A stretch of DNA of 64,000 nucleotides, from positions 62,001 through 126,000 of the forward strand of contig NZ_MUNR01000009.1 of NCBI RefSeq assembly GCF_002001045.1. Reading direction: 5' to 3'. Below the pieces are notes generated by a model. It saw nothing but the letters and a program-made list of their open reading frames with translations, searched no databases and was not told where the DNA came from. This document shows, in pieces, positions 9,220-20,703 of this stretch. Numbering within the stretch: the first letter of the stretch is position 1; the number at the start of each line of letters is the position of its first letter. Position numbers and translations under genes: made by a program. The DNA comes from Rhodanobacter sp. C01 (GTDB lineage: Bacteria; Pseudomonadota; Gammaproteobacteria; Xanthomonadales; Rhodanobacteraceae).

Positions 9220-9492
9220 TTAGTTTAGGGCATCCTTGAGGGTCTTGCCAGCCTTGAAGGCCGGGACTTTCGAAGCCTTGATCTTGATCGCTTCATTCGT
9301 GCGCGGATTGCGACCGGTACGAGCAGCGCGCTTGCGCACCGTGAACGTGCCGAAGCCCACCACCGAGACGTCCTCACCCTTCTTCAACGACTTCTGCACG
9401 GTTTCGAAGAAAGCTTCGAGAGCACGGCCGGCATCAGCCTTGGTCAACTCGGCCTTTTCGGCGATGGCATTGATCAGATCGGTTTTATTCAT
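9220..9492 (-). CDS. hupB: Nucleoid protein HU (beta-type)
   Basis: HU is a small dimeric protein that bends and compacts DNA. The 90 residues start [18 protein letters not shown], typical of HU, followed by the signature [18 protein letters not shown] and the beta-arm region that clamps DNA ([19 protein letters not shown]). Its place directly downstream of lon is conserved widely in gammaproteobacteria. Two tRNA genes follow it without a terminator, so the message is probably cut by tRNA-processing enzymes. Confidence 0.97.
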   Translation of the reverse strand: MNKTDLINAIAEKAELTKADAGRALEAFFETVQKSLKKGEDVSVVGFGTFTVRKRAARTGRNPRTNEAIKIKASKVPAFKAGKTLKDALN

Positions 9493-9642
9493 TAGAAGAA
9501 ACTCCCTTGTTCGGTTTTCGCCAAGCGCACTCCGTCCTGGGACAGGACAACGCCGGCATGGATGGTTGGCTCTTGCAAGGCGCCGTTACGCAACCCCGCA
9601 TCGCTGCGCTGACTGAAGCAACGCCGGGACTGCGGTAACGCC

Positions 9643-9672
9643 TTTATACCAGTGCCTTGTCGGAATCCGCAA
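9643..9672 (-). promoter_or_regulatory. Probable hupB promoter
   Basis: On the minus strand TTGCGG (9667-9672) and TATAAA (9643-9648) are 18 bases apart, about 150 bases before the hupB start. The rest of 9493-9782 shows nothing else recognisable. Confidence 0.5.
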
Positions 9673-9782
9673 CACAAGCAATAGCAACGTTTCCGGCTGA
9701 TTCACCGTGAAAGAAATCGCTTGCAAAACGAAGGCCAGCGGGCTACGCCACAACTTCAATCGATCAGTGATGACACGCAGAC

Positions 9783-9812
9783 AGGAAAGCCCTGCCGAAG
9801 CAGGGCTTTCCT
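9783..9812 (-). terminator. Terminator of lon
   Basis: AGGAAAGCCCTG (9783-9794) pairs perfectly with CAGGGCTTTCCT (9801-9812). It lies 21 bases after the lon stop and separates lon from hupB. Confidence 0.8.
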
Positions 9813-9832
9813 GAATACCCTATCGGTCGGAA

Positions 9833-12307
9833 TCAATGCGTGCGTGAGTGTACTTCCGCAGCCTCGGCGGCTACCACCGCGGGGGCATCCTCCTGTGCCG
9901 GATTCGGCTGCAGGGGGTGCTCCAGCGCGATATCCAGCACTTCATCGATCCAGCGTACCGGATGAATCTCCAGCGAGGACGTGATGTTGGCCGGCATGTC
10001 GGCCAGATCCTTCTTGTTGTCCTCGGGAATGATCACGGTGGTGATTCCGCCACGGTGTGCAGCCAGCAGCTTTTCCTTCAGACCGCCGATCGGCAGCACG
10101 CGACCACGCAAGGTGATCTCACCCGTCATCGCCACCTCGGATCGTACCGGCACCCTCGTCAGTGCGGACACCAGTGCGGTGCACATCCCGATGCCGGCAC
10201 TCGGACCGTCCTTCGGCGTGGCACCTTCCGGAACATGCACGTGAATATCCAGCTTCTGATGGAACTCCGGGTCGATGCCAAGACGATCGACCCGTGCGCG
10301 TACCACCGACAGTGCCGCCTGGATCGATTCCTTCATCACGTCACCGAGCTGACCGGTATGCACCAGCCTGCCCTTGCCGGCCACCACCGAGGCTTCGATG
10401 CTGAGCAACTCGCCGCCGACCTGGGTCCAGGCGAGCCCGGTGACCAGACCGACTTCGTTCTGCAGTTCCTTGCGTCCGAAATCAAAACGGCGCACGCCGA
10501 GGTAGTGATCCAGATTGGCTGAATCCACCCTCACCCGCCCCGTTTGCGGCTTGGCCTTGGCTTTAGCCGTCTTGGCGGGCGAGATTTTTGCCTTGGCCTT
10601 CTTCACTTCGCCCAAGGTGAGCTCCTTGACCACCTTGCGGCAGATCTTGGAAATCTCGCGCTCAAGACTGCGCACGCCCGACTCACGCGTGTAGTAGCGC
10701 ACGATGTCGCGCAGCGCCTCTTCGTCCACGCTGAGTTCTTCAGGCTTCAGGCCATTCGCCTTGAGCTGTTTCGAGAGCAGGTATTTCTGCGCAATGCCTA
10801 GCTTCTCGTCCTCGGTGTAACCGGGGATGCGGATGACTTCCATGCGATCGAGCAGCGGGCCGGGGATGTTCAGCGAGTTCGCGGTAGCGATCCACATCAC
10901 CTCGGACAGGTCGAGGTCGACCTCGAGGTAATGGTCGTTGAACGCATGGTTCTGTTCCGGATCGAGTACCTCCAGCAGCGCCGACGACGGATCGCCACGG
11001 AAGTCCATCGACATCTTGTCGATCTCGTCCAGCACGAACAGCGGGTTCTTGGCACCTACCTTGTTGATGTTCTGCACGATGCGGCCCGGCATCGAACCGA
11101 TATAGGTGCGCCGATGGCCACGGATCTCGGCTTCGTCGCGCACGCCACCCAGGCTCATGCGCACGAATTTGCGGTTGGTCGCCTTGGCGATCGACTGCCC
11201 GAGCGAGGTCTTGCCCACGCCGGGCGGACCGACCAGACACAGGATCGGCCCCTTCATCGCCGACACGCGTTGCTGCACGGCGAGGTATTCAAGGATGCGT
11301 TCCTTGACCTTTTCCAGACCGAAGTGGTCGGCGTCGAGCACTTCCTGCGCCAGTTGCAGATCCTTGCGTACCTTGCTGCGCTTCTTCCAGGGCACACCAA
11401 CCAGCCAGTCGAGGTAATTGCGCACCACGGTGGCTTCGGCCGACATCGGTGACATCTGCTTGAGCTTGCTGAATTCCTGGCGTGCCTTGGTCAGCACGGC
11501 CTTCGGCATGCCGGAAGTCTCGATCTTCTTCTGCAGCTCCTCGATCTCGTTGGGGCCTTCCTCGTTGTCGCCCAGCTCCTTCTGGATCGCCTTCATCTGT
11601 TCGTTGAGGTAGTACTCACGCTGGCTCTTCTCCATCTGCGACTTGACCCGGCCGCGGATACGCTTCTCGACCTGTTGCAAGTCCATCTCACCGTCGACCA
11701 GACCGATCAGCAGCTCGAGCCGTTGACCCACGTCGGCGGTTTCCAGCACTTTCTGCTTGTCAGCCATGCGCACGGACAGATGCGCGGCGATGGAATCGGC
11801 AACACGCGAGGGGTCGTCGATACCCGACAAACTGGCCAACACTTCGGGGGGCAGCTTGCGGCTCTGCTTGACCAGTTGCTCGAACAGCGAGATCAGCGTA
11901 CGCGACACCACATCGAGCTCGCGCTCCTTGGCGTTGTAAACCGGCTCGATCACACGCGAACGCGCGGTGAGCATGCCATCCTCTTCCTTGAAATCCTCGA
12001 CAGACACGCGCGACTGGCCCTCGACCAGCACCTTGACCGTGCCATCGGGCAGTTTCAGCAGCTGCAGCACGCCGGCCAGCGTGCCGATCTGGTGCAGGTC
12101 GGCAATCTCCGGATCGTCGATATCCGGGCTCTTCTGCGCCACCAGCAGGATCTGCCGCTCGCCTTCCATGGCGCGCTCGAGTGCGCGCATGGACTTGTCG
12201 CGGCCGACAAACAAGGGAATGACCATGTGCGGGTAGACCACCACGTCGCGCAACGGCAATACCGGCAAAGCGTCCAGCGCAACGGGAAGGGAGGCGTTCT
12301 TGGCCAT
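9833..12307 (-). CDS. lon: ATP-dependent protease Lon
   Basis: Lon is a soluble homohexameric AAA+ protease that degrades misfolded and regulatory proteins. The N-terminal substrate-binding domain starts [20 protein letters not shown]. The AAA+ module has Walker A GPPGVGKT. The protease domain has the Ser703-Lys746 dyad (DGPSAGIG and LKEKL) with the same 43-residue spacing as E. coli. Between the AAA+ and protease domains, residues 565-588 form an Ala/Lys-rich insert ([18 protein letters not shown]), which helps explain the 824-residue length. It follows clpX but has its own upstream gap with a terminator. Confidence 0.97.
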   Translation of the reverse strand: MAKNASLPVALDALPVLPLRDVVVYPHMVIPLFVGRDKSMRALERAMEGERQILLVAQKSPDIDDPEIADLHQIGTLAGVLQLLKLPDGTVKVLVEGQSRVSVEDFKEEDGMLTARSRVIEPVYNAKERELDVVSRTLISLFEQLVKQSRKLPPEVLASLSGIDDPSRVADSIAAHLSVRMADKQKVLETADVGQRLELLIGLVDGEMDLQQVEKRIRGRVKSQMEKSQREYYLNEQMKAIQKELGDNEEGPNEIEELQKKIETSGMPKAVLTKARQEFSKLKQMSPMSAEATVVRNYLDWLVGVPWKKRSKVRKDLQLAQEVLDADHFGLEKVKERILEYLAVQQRVSAMKGPILCLVGPPGVGKTSLGQSIAKATNRKFVRMSLGGVRDEAEIRGHRRTYIGSMPGRIVQNINKVGAKNPLFVLDEIDKMSMDFRGDPSSALLEVLDPEQNHAFNDHYLEVDLDLSEVMWIATANSLNIPGPLLDRMEVIRIPGYTEDEKLGIAQKYLLSKQLKANGLKPEELSVDEEALRDIVRYYTRESGVRSLEREISKICRKVVKELTLGEVKKAKAKISPAKTAKAKAKPQTGRVRVDSANLDHYLGVRRFDFGRKELQNEVGLVTGLAWTQVGGELLSIEASVVAGKGRLVHTGQLGDVMKESIQAALSVVRARVDRLGIDPEFHQKLDIHVHVPEGATPKDGPSAGIGMCTALVSALTRVPVRSEVAMTGEITLRGRVLPIGGLKEKLLAAHRGGITTVIIPEDNKKDLADMPANITSSLEIHPVRWIDEVLDIALEHPLQPNPAQEDAPAVVAAEAAEVHSRTH

Positions 12308-12427
12308 GGAAAACGGGTTCCTCTGGAAATCGAATCAGGATTCAACCCGACACTGCGCCGGGTACATCATCAGGTCAAGTGGAGGCGGTCCGGCATCCAC
12401 TCAAGGTGTATCCGGGACTGAAAACAG

Positions 12428-12457
12428 AACGGCCCCGGCGAAATCGCCGGAGCCGTT
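12428..12457 (-). terminator. Terminator of clpX
   Basis: AACGGC and CCGGCG on one side pair with CGCCGG and GCCGTT on the other (one mismatch, loop AAAT). On the minus strand CTGTTTTC follows. It lies between clpX and lon; the remaining bases to 12,307 should hold the lon promoter, but no clear box was found. Confidence 0.75.
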
Positions 12458-12481
12458 GTCATGACGAACCTGCGGAGGCGT

Positions 12482-13774
12482 TCAGGCAGCGCCGCTACCC
12501 TCGCCTGCCACACGCTGCTGCAGATTGCCGCGATAGATCAGATAAGGCTCGGCCTGACCATCGATCACTGCATCATCCACCACCACCTTGCTGACGTGCT
12601 CAAGCGAAGGCAGCTCGTACATGGTGTCGAGCAGTACCTGCTCGAGGATGGTGCGCAGGCCACGGGCGCCGGTCTTGCGCTTGAGCGCCTTCTTGGCGAT
12701 CGCCTGCAGTGCCTCGGGGCGGAACTCCAGCTCCACCTCTTCCATCTCGAACAGCTTCTTGAACTGCTTGGTGACCGCGTTCTTCGGCTCGGTGAGGATC
12801 TTCACCAGCGCCGGCTCATCCAACTCATCGAGCGTGGCCACTACCGGCAAGCGACCGACGAACTCGGGGATCAGGCCAAACCGCACCAGATCAGCCGGCT
12901 CCACATCAGCCAGTACCTTGCCAAGATTCTCGGTACGCTCCTTGCTGCGGATCTCGGCAGAGAAGCCGATACCGGTGGTCTCGGAACGCTGCTGGATGAC
13001 CTTTTCCAGGCCTGCAAACGCGCCACCACAGATGAACAGGATGTTCTTGGTGTCGACCTGCAGGAATTCCTGCTGCGGATGCTTGCGGCCACCCTGCGGC
13101 GGCACCGAAGCAAGCGTGCCCTCGATCAGCTTCAACAGCGCCTGCTGCACGCCTTCGCCCGACACGTCACGGGTGATCGACGGGTTTTCGCTCTTGCGCG
13201 AAATCTTGTCGATCTCGTCGATGTAGACGATGCCAGACTGCGCCTTCTCGACGTCGTAATCACACTTCTGCAGCAACTTCTGGATGATGTTCTCGACATC
13301 CTCACCCACGTAACCGGCTTCGGTCAGGGTGGTGGCGTCGGCGATCGTGAACGGCACATTGAGCAGGCGCGCCAGCGTCTCGGCCAGCAGCGTCTTGCCT
13401 GAACCGGTCGGCCCGATCAGCAGGATGTTGGACTTGCCCAGCTCGATATCGTCGCTCTTCTGGCGCGACTCGATCCGCTTGTAATGGTTGTACACCGCCA
13501 CTGCCAGCGCTTTCTTGGCACGGGTCTGGCCGACCACGTACTGATCCAGCGACTCGCGGATCTCACGCGGCTTGGGCAGCTGGGTCCGGCCGGAGGCAGC
13601 CTTTTCCTCCAGCTCCTCGCGAATGATGTCGTTGCACAGTTCCACGCACTCGTCGCAGATGAACACGGACGGGCCCGCGATCAGTTTGCGCACTTCATGC
13701 TGACTCTTGCCACAGAATGAGCAATAGAGAATCTTGCCGCTGTCGCTGGAACGCCCCTGCCGGTCGTCGCTCAT
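12482..13774 (-). CDS. clpX: ATP-dependent Clp protease ATP-binding subunit ClpX
   Basis: ClpX is the AAA+ unfoldase that feeds substrates to the ClpP chamber. The N-terminal zinc-binding domain has Cys18, Cys21, Cys40 and Cys43. The AAA+ domain has Walker A GPTGSGKT, Walker B ([10 protein letters not shown]), and the IGF-type loop TTGIGFSAE needed to dock on ClpP. The length (430) is normal. It is the downstream partner of clpP, separated by 109 bases that contain a 15-base-arm hairpin. Confidence 0.97.
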   Translation of the reverse strand: MSDDRQGRSSDSGKILYCSFCGKSQHEVRKLIAGPSVFICDECVELCNDIIREELEEKAASGRTQLPKPREIRESLDQYVVGQTRAKKALAVAVYNHYKRIESRQKSDDIELGKSNILLIGPTGSGKTLLAETLARLLNVPFTIADATTLTEAGYVGEDVENIIQKLLQKCDYDVEKAQSGIVYIDEIDKISRKSENPSITRDVSGEGVQQALLKLIEGTLASVPPQGGRKHPQQEFLQVDTKNILFICGGAFAGLEKVIQQRSETTGIGFSAEIRSKERTENLGKVLADVEPADLVRFGLIPEFVGRLPVVATLDELDEPALVKILTEPKNAVTKQFKKLFEMEEVELEFRPEALQAIAKKALKRKTGARGLRTILEQVLLDTMYELPSLEHVSKVVVDDAVIDGQAEPYLIYRGNLQQRVAGEGSGAA

Positions 13775-13821
13775 ACTTTCGATCCCGCTGGTAAATCTGG
13801 ATGCGTCACGAGAATAACACA

Positions 13822-13853
13822 GGGTTCCGCGTCTGCCTGCAGACGCGGAACCC
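13822..13853 (-). terminator. Long hairpin between clpP and clpX
   Basis: Perfect 15-base arms (13822-13836 and 13839-13853) are separated by two bases. On the minus strand it lies 30 bases after the clpP stop and is followed by TGTGTTATTC, a poor U-tract. It may be a partial terminator or a processing/stability element that sets the clpP:clpX ratio. Confidence 0.6.
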
Positions 13854-13883
13854 GTTTCTCAACCCTGGGATAACGTCCTGAAA

Positions 13884-14513
<630 letters not shown>

Positions 14514-14548
14514 TGCAGCTCTCCGGTTGATGTGCCTGACAGTATGAC

Positions 14549-14576
14549 ATCGGGCCTGAGTCAGATCAGGCCCGAT
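14549..14576 (-). terminator. Hairpin upstream of clpP
   Basis: ATCGGGCCTGA (14549-14559) pairs with TCAGGCCCGAT (14566-14576). It is the second of two tandem stem-loops between tig and clpP and lacks a U-tract, so it may attenuate or process rather than fully terminate. Confidence 0.55.
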
Positions 14577-14581
14577 TGTCA

Positions 14582-14606
14582 CGGTGCCTGAATCAATCAG
14601 GCACCG
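14582..14606 (-). terminator. Hairpin overlapping the tig stop codon
   Basis: CGGTGCCTGA (14582-14591) pairs with TCAGGCACCG (14597-14606). The tig stop codon lies inside the second arm, so translating ribosomes would melt the hairpin. Confidence 0.55.
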
Positions 14607-15889
14607 GCGGGGCGCATCACGTCATCGAAGCTCAGGTCCAGCTGGGTGGTCTTGGCATGCTCTGCCACCCACTCGGCCACCTGGTCCTCGATCACGCGGT
14701 TCTGCAGCCCAGACATCAACTGGGGGTCGCCGTTGTAGAGTTCAATGACCTTTTCCGGCTCTTCGTAGGTCGAGGCGATTGCGGCGAGCTGTTCGGCAAC
14801 GCGCTTGCGATCGATCTTGATCTCCTGCTTGCGGGCGATCTCGCCCATCAACAGGCCGGCGATCACGCGCTTGCGGGCGATCGGCATGGCAGCCTCGATC
14901 AGCTGCGGCGGTGGCTGCTGGCCTTGCGGCACGCTGCCGGTGGCCATGTTGCGCGCCTCGGACTGCACCATCAGCTTCGGGACATCCAGCCCGGCGTGGG
15001 CATCGGCCAGCTTTTCAGCCACTTCGGACTTCAGTCGCCCCATCAGTGCCGCCTTCAGCTCGCGCTCCAGGTTCGCCCGGACTTCCTTGCGAAAGGTATC
15101 CAGGTCGCCATCCTCGATGCCGAACAGCTTGGCGAATTCGCCGTCGAGCTCGGGCAGCTTAGGCTCCTGCACCTTGATGATCTTGAAGCTGACCTTGGCG
15201 GTCTTGCCAGCCAGCTGGTCGTTGCGGAAATCTTCCGGAAACGCGATTTCGGTGTCGAAACTGTCACTGGCCTGGCGACCTTTCAGCGCCTCGTCCAGCG
15301 CCTTGAACAAGGTGCCCGAACCCAGCACGCTGCCGGCACGCTCCAGACCTTCGGTCGGGAAGCGATAGTCACCAACTTCGGCGGCGTATTCAAACATCAC
15401 GAAGTCGCCTTCGACCGAGGCACGTTCGACTTCCTCGAAACTGCGGCGCTGCTGGCGCAACGTCTCCAGCATTTTGTCGATGTCGGCATCGGCCACCACG
15501 GCCACCGGACGGCTGATCTCCAGCGTAGCGACATCGACCAGCGGGAATTCCGGCATGATCTCGAAGGTTGCGGTATACGCGATCTCGCCGTTTTCCGGCT
15601 GACCGGTGGTATTGATCGCCGGGTTCGCAATCGGCTGCAGCTTTTCCTGCTCCACCGCTTCGCGCAACGTGCTGCCGATCAAGTCGGACAGCACCTCGCC
15701 ACGCACCTGGTCGCCAAAACGCTGCTTGATTACCGTCGTCGGCACCTTGCCCGGGCGGAAGCCCTTCAGACGAACCGTGCGGCCCATTTCCGCAATGCGT
15801 GCGCTCACCTGCGTTTCGAACCGCTCTGCGGGGAATTTCACCGTGAGCTTGCGCTCGAGCGTGCCGATGTTCTCAACCGAAACCTGCAT
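14597..15889 (-). CDS. tig: Trigger factor (ribosome-associated chaperone)
   Basis: Trigger factor binds near the ribosomal exit tunnel and shields nascent chains; it also has prolyl-isomerase activity. The start [17 protein letters not shown] at 15889 has AGGAGA just upstream, and the 430-residue length is typical. The ribosome-docking signature is GFRPGKVP, the FKBP-type PPIase domain spans about residues 160-240, and the C-terminal helical chaperone arms follow. An in-frame extension to 15982 runs into the preceding tRNA-Leu and is rejected. Confidence 0.96.
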   Translation of the reverse strand: MQVSVENIGTLERKLTVKFPAERFETQVSARIAEMGRTVRLKGFRPGKVPTTVIKQRFGDQVRGEVLSDLIGSTLREAVEQEKLQPIANPAINTTGQPENGEIAYTATFEIMPEFPLVDVATLEISRPVAVVADADIDKMLETLRQQRRSFEEVERASVEGDFVMFEYAAEVGDYRFPTEGLERAGSVLGSGTLFKALDEALKGRQASDSFDTEIAFPEDFRNDQLAGKTAKVSFKIIKVQEPKLPELDGEFAKLFGIEDGDLDTFRKEVRANLERELKAALMGRLKSEVAEKLADAHAGLDVPKLMVQSEARNMATGSVPQGQQPPPQLIEAAMPIARKRVIAGLLMGEIARKQEIKIDRKRVAEQLAAIASTYEEPEKVIELYNGDPQLMSGLQNRVIEDQVAEWVAEHAKTTQLDLSFDDVMRPAGA

Positions 15890-15981
15890 GACGTCTCCTG
15901 GTACTACCTGATGTTGTGGGCCTGCCACAGGCGCCATGGCGGCTGTGCCGCCTGCAAAAACTAAGGAAATCTGACGGGACA

Positions 15982-16066
15982 TGGTGCGAAAGGGGGGACT
16001 CGAACCCCCACGGGGTTACCCGCTGGAACCTAAATCCAGTGCGTCTACCAATTCCGCCACTCTCGC
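15982..16066 (-). tRNA. tRNA-Leu (anticodon TAG)
   Basis: The 85-base class II tRNA has acceptor stem GCGAGAG/CTTTCGC, anticodon loop TTTAGGT on a CTGGA/TCCAG stem, a long variable arm, and encoded CCA. It lies 92 bases upstream of the tig start with no terminator between. A TATACA -10-like box occurs at 16085-16090 (minus strand). Confidence 0.96.
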
Positions 16067-16331
16067 TTGTCGCCCCGCATGACCTGTATACAACCGCATG
16101 ATTCTGAAACTGATTTGCGTCAACTCCACAAATCCGGCCGCTGTACCGGGCATGCAATCGCCACGCCCATCCAAGTCTCTGATTACCTTGTACGAAAGCG
16201 GACCATTTTACGGTTGCAAAGCCTCGCAGCACAAGCCGGCCGGCCGCCATCGCGCAACCTTCCGGGCACCAATCGCCAAGCACAGACGCAACATGCCCCA
16301 GTCAGGCAATCAGCGTGAATCAGGTGCAGCA
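16067..16331. other. Intergenic region between tRNA-Leu and the tRNA cluster
   Basis: No gene is supported here. It should contain the tRNA-Leu promoter (a TATACA box 20 bases before the tRNA, with no clear -35 at normal spacing). Short open frames have no ribosome binding site or recognisable sequence. Confidence 0.5.
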
Positions 16332-16369
16332 AAGCAAAACGCCGACCGCATGCGGTCGGCGTTTTGCTT
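16332..16369 (-). terminator. Terminator of the Pro-Arg-His-Lys tRNA operon
   Basis: A perfect 38-base palindrome with 19-base arms (16332-16350 and 16351-16369) ends in GTTTTGCTT/AAGCAAAAC. It starts three bases after tRNA-Lys on the minus strand. The outer arm AAGCAAAACGCC also occurs in the tRNA-Ser terminator. Confidence 0.85.
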
Positions 16370-16372
16370 GAT

Positions 16373-16448
<76 letters not shown>

Positions 16449-16483
16449 CTGAACTTGCTTGTACCTGAAACCAAGCTTGAAAT

Positions 16484-16561
16484 TGGGGTGGATGATGGGA
16501 TTCGAACCCACGACAACCGGAATCACAATCCGGGACTCTAACCAGCTGAGCTACACCCACC
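16484..16561 (-). tRNA. tRNA-His (anticodon GTG)
   Basis: The anticodon loop is TTGTGAT on a CCGGA/TCCGG stem. The encoded extra 5' G (G-1) faces C73, the identity feature of tRNA-His. CCA is encoded. It is the third tRNA in the cluster. Confidence 0.97.
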
Positions 16562-16575
16562 ATAAATCTTGAAAC

Positions 16576-16652
16576 TGGTGCGCCCGACAGGACTCGAACC
16601 TGCAACCGTCGGCTTAGAAGGCCGATGCTCTATCCGGTTGAGCTACAGGCGC
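16576..16652 (-). tRNA. tRNA-Arg (anticodon TCT)
   Basis: The 77-base gene has acceptor stem GCGCCTG/CGGGCGC, anticodon loop CTTCTAA on a TCGGC/GCCGA stem, and encoded CCA. It reads AGA and possibly AGG. Confidence 0.97.
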
Positions 16653-16678
16653 AGTCACTGCGCAGTAGAACGTTTCGC

Positions 16679-16755
16679 TGGTCGGGGCAGAGGGATTCGA
16701 ACCCCCGACTTTTGCGTCCCAAACGCAACGCTCTACCAGACTGAGCTATACCCCG
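16679..16755 (-). tRNA. tRNA-Pro (anticodon TGG)
   Basis: The 77-base gene has acceptor stem CGGGGTA/TGCCCCG, anticodon loop TTTGGGA on a TTGCG/CGCAA stem, and encoded CCA. It is the first tRNA of the cluster in transcription order. Confidence 0.97.
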
Positions 16756-16889
16756 TTTTCGAATCCCCGATCGTGTCGCCACCGGAGCCTTGAAATGTTA
16801 CGGGTGCCGCTCCGCTCAGTCAATCCGTATCGAAGCACACCTTTGTCGCTTGATCATCGTCTTCACGAAGAAAAACCACTTGCTCCGTG

Positions 16890-16916
16890 AAAACAAAACG
16901 GGGTGCAAGCACCCCG
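16890..16916 (-). terminator. Terminator of tRNA-Arg (ACG)
   Basis: CGGGGTGC (16899-16906) pairs with GCACCCCG (16909-16916). On the minus strand it is followed by TTTTGTTTTC, a good U-tract, and it lies 16 bases after the tRNA. Confidence 0.85.
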
Positions 16917-16932
16917 CCTCGCCGTATAAAAA

Positions 16933-17009
16933 TGGTGCGCCCGGAGAGATTCGAACTCCCGACCACCTAGTTCGTAGCCAGGTACTCTATCCAACTGAGC
17001 TACGGGCGC
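16933..17009 (-). tRNA. tRNA-Arg (anticodon ACG)
   Basis: The 77-base gene has acceptor stem GCGCCCG/CGGGCGC, anticodon loop CTACGAA, and encoded CCA. The first anticodon A is expected to be converted to inosine, to read CGU, CGC and CGA. It is its own transcription unit, ended by the hairpin downstream. Positions 17,010-17,221 hold no supported gene. Confidence 0.97.
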
Positions 17010-17221
17010 ACTGAGAAAATCGTTCGTACTTCGCTGCCTTGATATCGAAACATCGAAGCGGTGAAGCAAGGAGCGGAATTATTCAGGCTCCAGACCTACG
17101 CGTCAACACTTTTCGTGAATTTTTTTCCTCACCTGTCGTCAGAGTGGCAATGACGCAGCCTCACGCATGGCTTCGCGAGTCTGCTCGCAAGCTTGGCAAG
17201 CTGCGTCGTGGCGACGAAAAC

Positions 17222-17250
17222 AAAGAAGGTGGCCAGTGGCCACCTTCTTT
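17222..17250 (-). terminator. Terminator of ftsH
   Basis: AAAGAAGGTGGCCA (17222-17235) pairs with TGGCCACCTTCTTT (17237-17250), 45 bases after the ftsH stop on the minus strand, and ends in a short T-tract. Confidence 0.8.
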
Positions 17251-17295
17251 CGATTTCACACTCAGGCGAAACGCCTATGGCCGTCCAAACCTGGA

Positions 17296-19244
<1,949 letters not shown>

Positions 19245-19248
<4 letters not shown>

Positions 19249-19895
19249 GCACGTTTCTCGCCCGGTGACGCGACGGCAGGCTTACGCCCCACCGCCAGCG
19301 CGTACACCTCACGCGAACGTGCGCGGGAGGCCTTTGGTTTACGCATGGTTACGCGGGTGAAGTCCGCGCGCAAGCTGCGCAAGTAATCGTCGAAGCCAAC
19401 ACCCTGGAACAACTTGATAAGGAACGAACCACCCGGCTTGAGCCATTGGCGACTGAAATCCAGCGCCAGATCAGCCAGCGCCATTGCACGGATCTGGTCG
19501 GCCAGGGCCACTCCACTCATATTGGGGGCCATATCCGACAGTACAAGATCCACTTTCAGTCCTTCCAGGCGGGATTCCAGCTCGCGCAGCACGGTTTCCT
19601 CGCGAAAATCGCCCTGCAGGAAATCCACCCCGGCAATACTCTGCATCGGCAGGATATCCAATGCGAATACCTTGCCGGTATCGCCCAGGCGGTTGCGCAC
19701 GAGTTGTGACCAGCTTCCCGGTGCCGCGCCCAGGTCGACCACGTTGATGCCCGGCTTGAGCAGATGATCGCGTTCGATCAGCTCCTCCAGCTTGTAGACG
19801 GCACGCGAACGCAAGCCCTCGGCCTGGGCTTTCTTTACATATTCATCCTTGAAATGTTCGCGCAACCAGACTGCGCTGCTTTTGCTGCGTGCCAT
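19245..19895 (-). CDS. rlmE: 23S rRNA 2'-O-ribose methyltransferase (U2552)
   Basis: RlmE (FtsJ/RrmJ) methylates U2552 in the A-loop of 23S rRNA during late 50S assembly. The chosen ATG gives [20 protein letters not shown], the family N-terminus, and 216 residues. An open extension upstream would run antisense to yhbY and is rejected. The SAM motif is [13 protein letters not shown], followed by DMAPNMSG and [11 protein letters not shown], which give the K-D-K-E type catalytic set. It is divergent from yhbY, also a ribosome-assembly gene. A TATCAT -10-like box lies in the shared 81-base gap. Confidence 0.95.
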
Positions 19896-19976
19896 GTCGT
19901 AGGGGTCACAGATTGGGGAACGGGATGCCGCATGATACCCTTTGCCGTTCATTGACCGCGAATCGAGCACCACCGC

Positions 19977-20273
19977 ATGGCCCTTTCCTCCTCGCAGATC
20001 CGCTACCTGCGCAGCCTCGCCCACGATCTGAGCCCGGTCATCCTGCTTGGCAACAAGGGGGCGTCCGAGGCCGTGGTCAAGGAGCTGAATCTGGCGCTGG
20101 ATATCCACGAACTGGTCAAGGTGAAGCTGTCCGGCGGCGACAAAGACGAGCGGCAGGCCCAGATCGACGTGCTCGTCAATGGCACCGGGGCCCAGAAAAT
20201 CCACCAGATCGGCCATGTCGTCGTGCTGTTCCGCCGCAACGACAAAGAGCCGAAAATCGCCCTCCCGCGCTGA
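19977..20273 (+). CDS. yhbY: YhbY-type CRM-domain RNA-binding protein
   Basis: This 98-residue protein consists of a single CRM (chloroplast RNA splicing and ribosome maturation) domain and is thought to bind pre-50S ribosomal particles. The signature [26 protein letters not shown] contains the GxxG RNA-binding loop. It faces rlmE-ftsH across a short gap, the standard arrangement, and is followed after ten bases by the Xcc1710-like gene. Confidence 0.94.
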   Translation: MALSSSQIRYLRSLAHDLSPVILLGNKGASEAVVKELNLALDIHELVKVKLSGGDKDERQAQIDVLVNGTGAQKIHQIGHVVVLFRRNDKEPKIALPR

Positions 20274-20283
20274 AGGGACTGCG

Positions 20284-20661
20284 ATGGATCTGTTGCTCGA
20301 TCGTCCCGAAGGCTATTTGTTCGTACGCCGGGTCAGCGCGCGCAGCGTCACCCTGATCGACCGCGAACTGCAGGACAGTTTCCTGCTAGCACCGGACCGG
20401 GCCATCGAGCACTGGCCGGTTGCTGCGGCAAACAGTCTGGATGCCAGCCATGTCGATGCCGTACTGGCCTTGCAGCCCGAGCTGGTAGTGCTGGGAACCG
20501 GTGAGCGCCAGGTATTTCCGCCAGCGGCATTCATGGCCGGTTTCCTGCGCAAGGGTGTCGGCATCGAGGTCATGGACAATGCTGCCGCCGCGCGCACCTA
20601 CAACCTGCTGGCAGGCGAAGGTCGCCGCGTGGTGGCCGGATTCATCCTGCCAGAGAGCTGA
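20284..20661 (+). CDS. Mth938/Xcc1710-like domain protein (DUF498)
   Basis: This 125-residue protein belongs to the Mth938-like (DUF498/NDUFAF3-like) fold. Recognisable parts are [12 protein letters not shown], the conserved [16 protein letters not shown], and the later [30 protein letters not shown]. The family has structures but no firm bacterial function; eukaryotic relatives help assemble respiratory complex I. The chosen start gives a 10-base gap to yhbY, so the two are likely cotranscribed. It converges with nlpD. Confidence 0.85.
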   Translation: MDLLLDRPEGYLFVRRVSARSVTLIDRELQDSFLLAPDRAIEHWPVAAANSLDASHVDAVLALQPELVVLGTGERQVFPPAAFMAGFLRKGVGIEVMDNAAAARTYNLLAGEGRRVVAGFILPES

Positions 20662-20703
20662 GCGGGCTGGCATCCGCCTGCCGACCCGTCGGCTTCAGTC
20701 GCT

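Noticed and set aside
14576..15964. A 462-codon open frame on the plus strand
   Set aside because: It is the exact antisense of trigger factor and its product has the Leu/His/Gln-rich look of a shadow frame.
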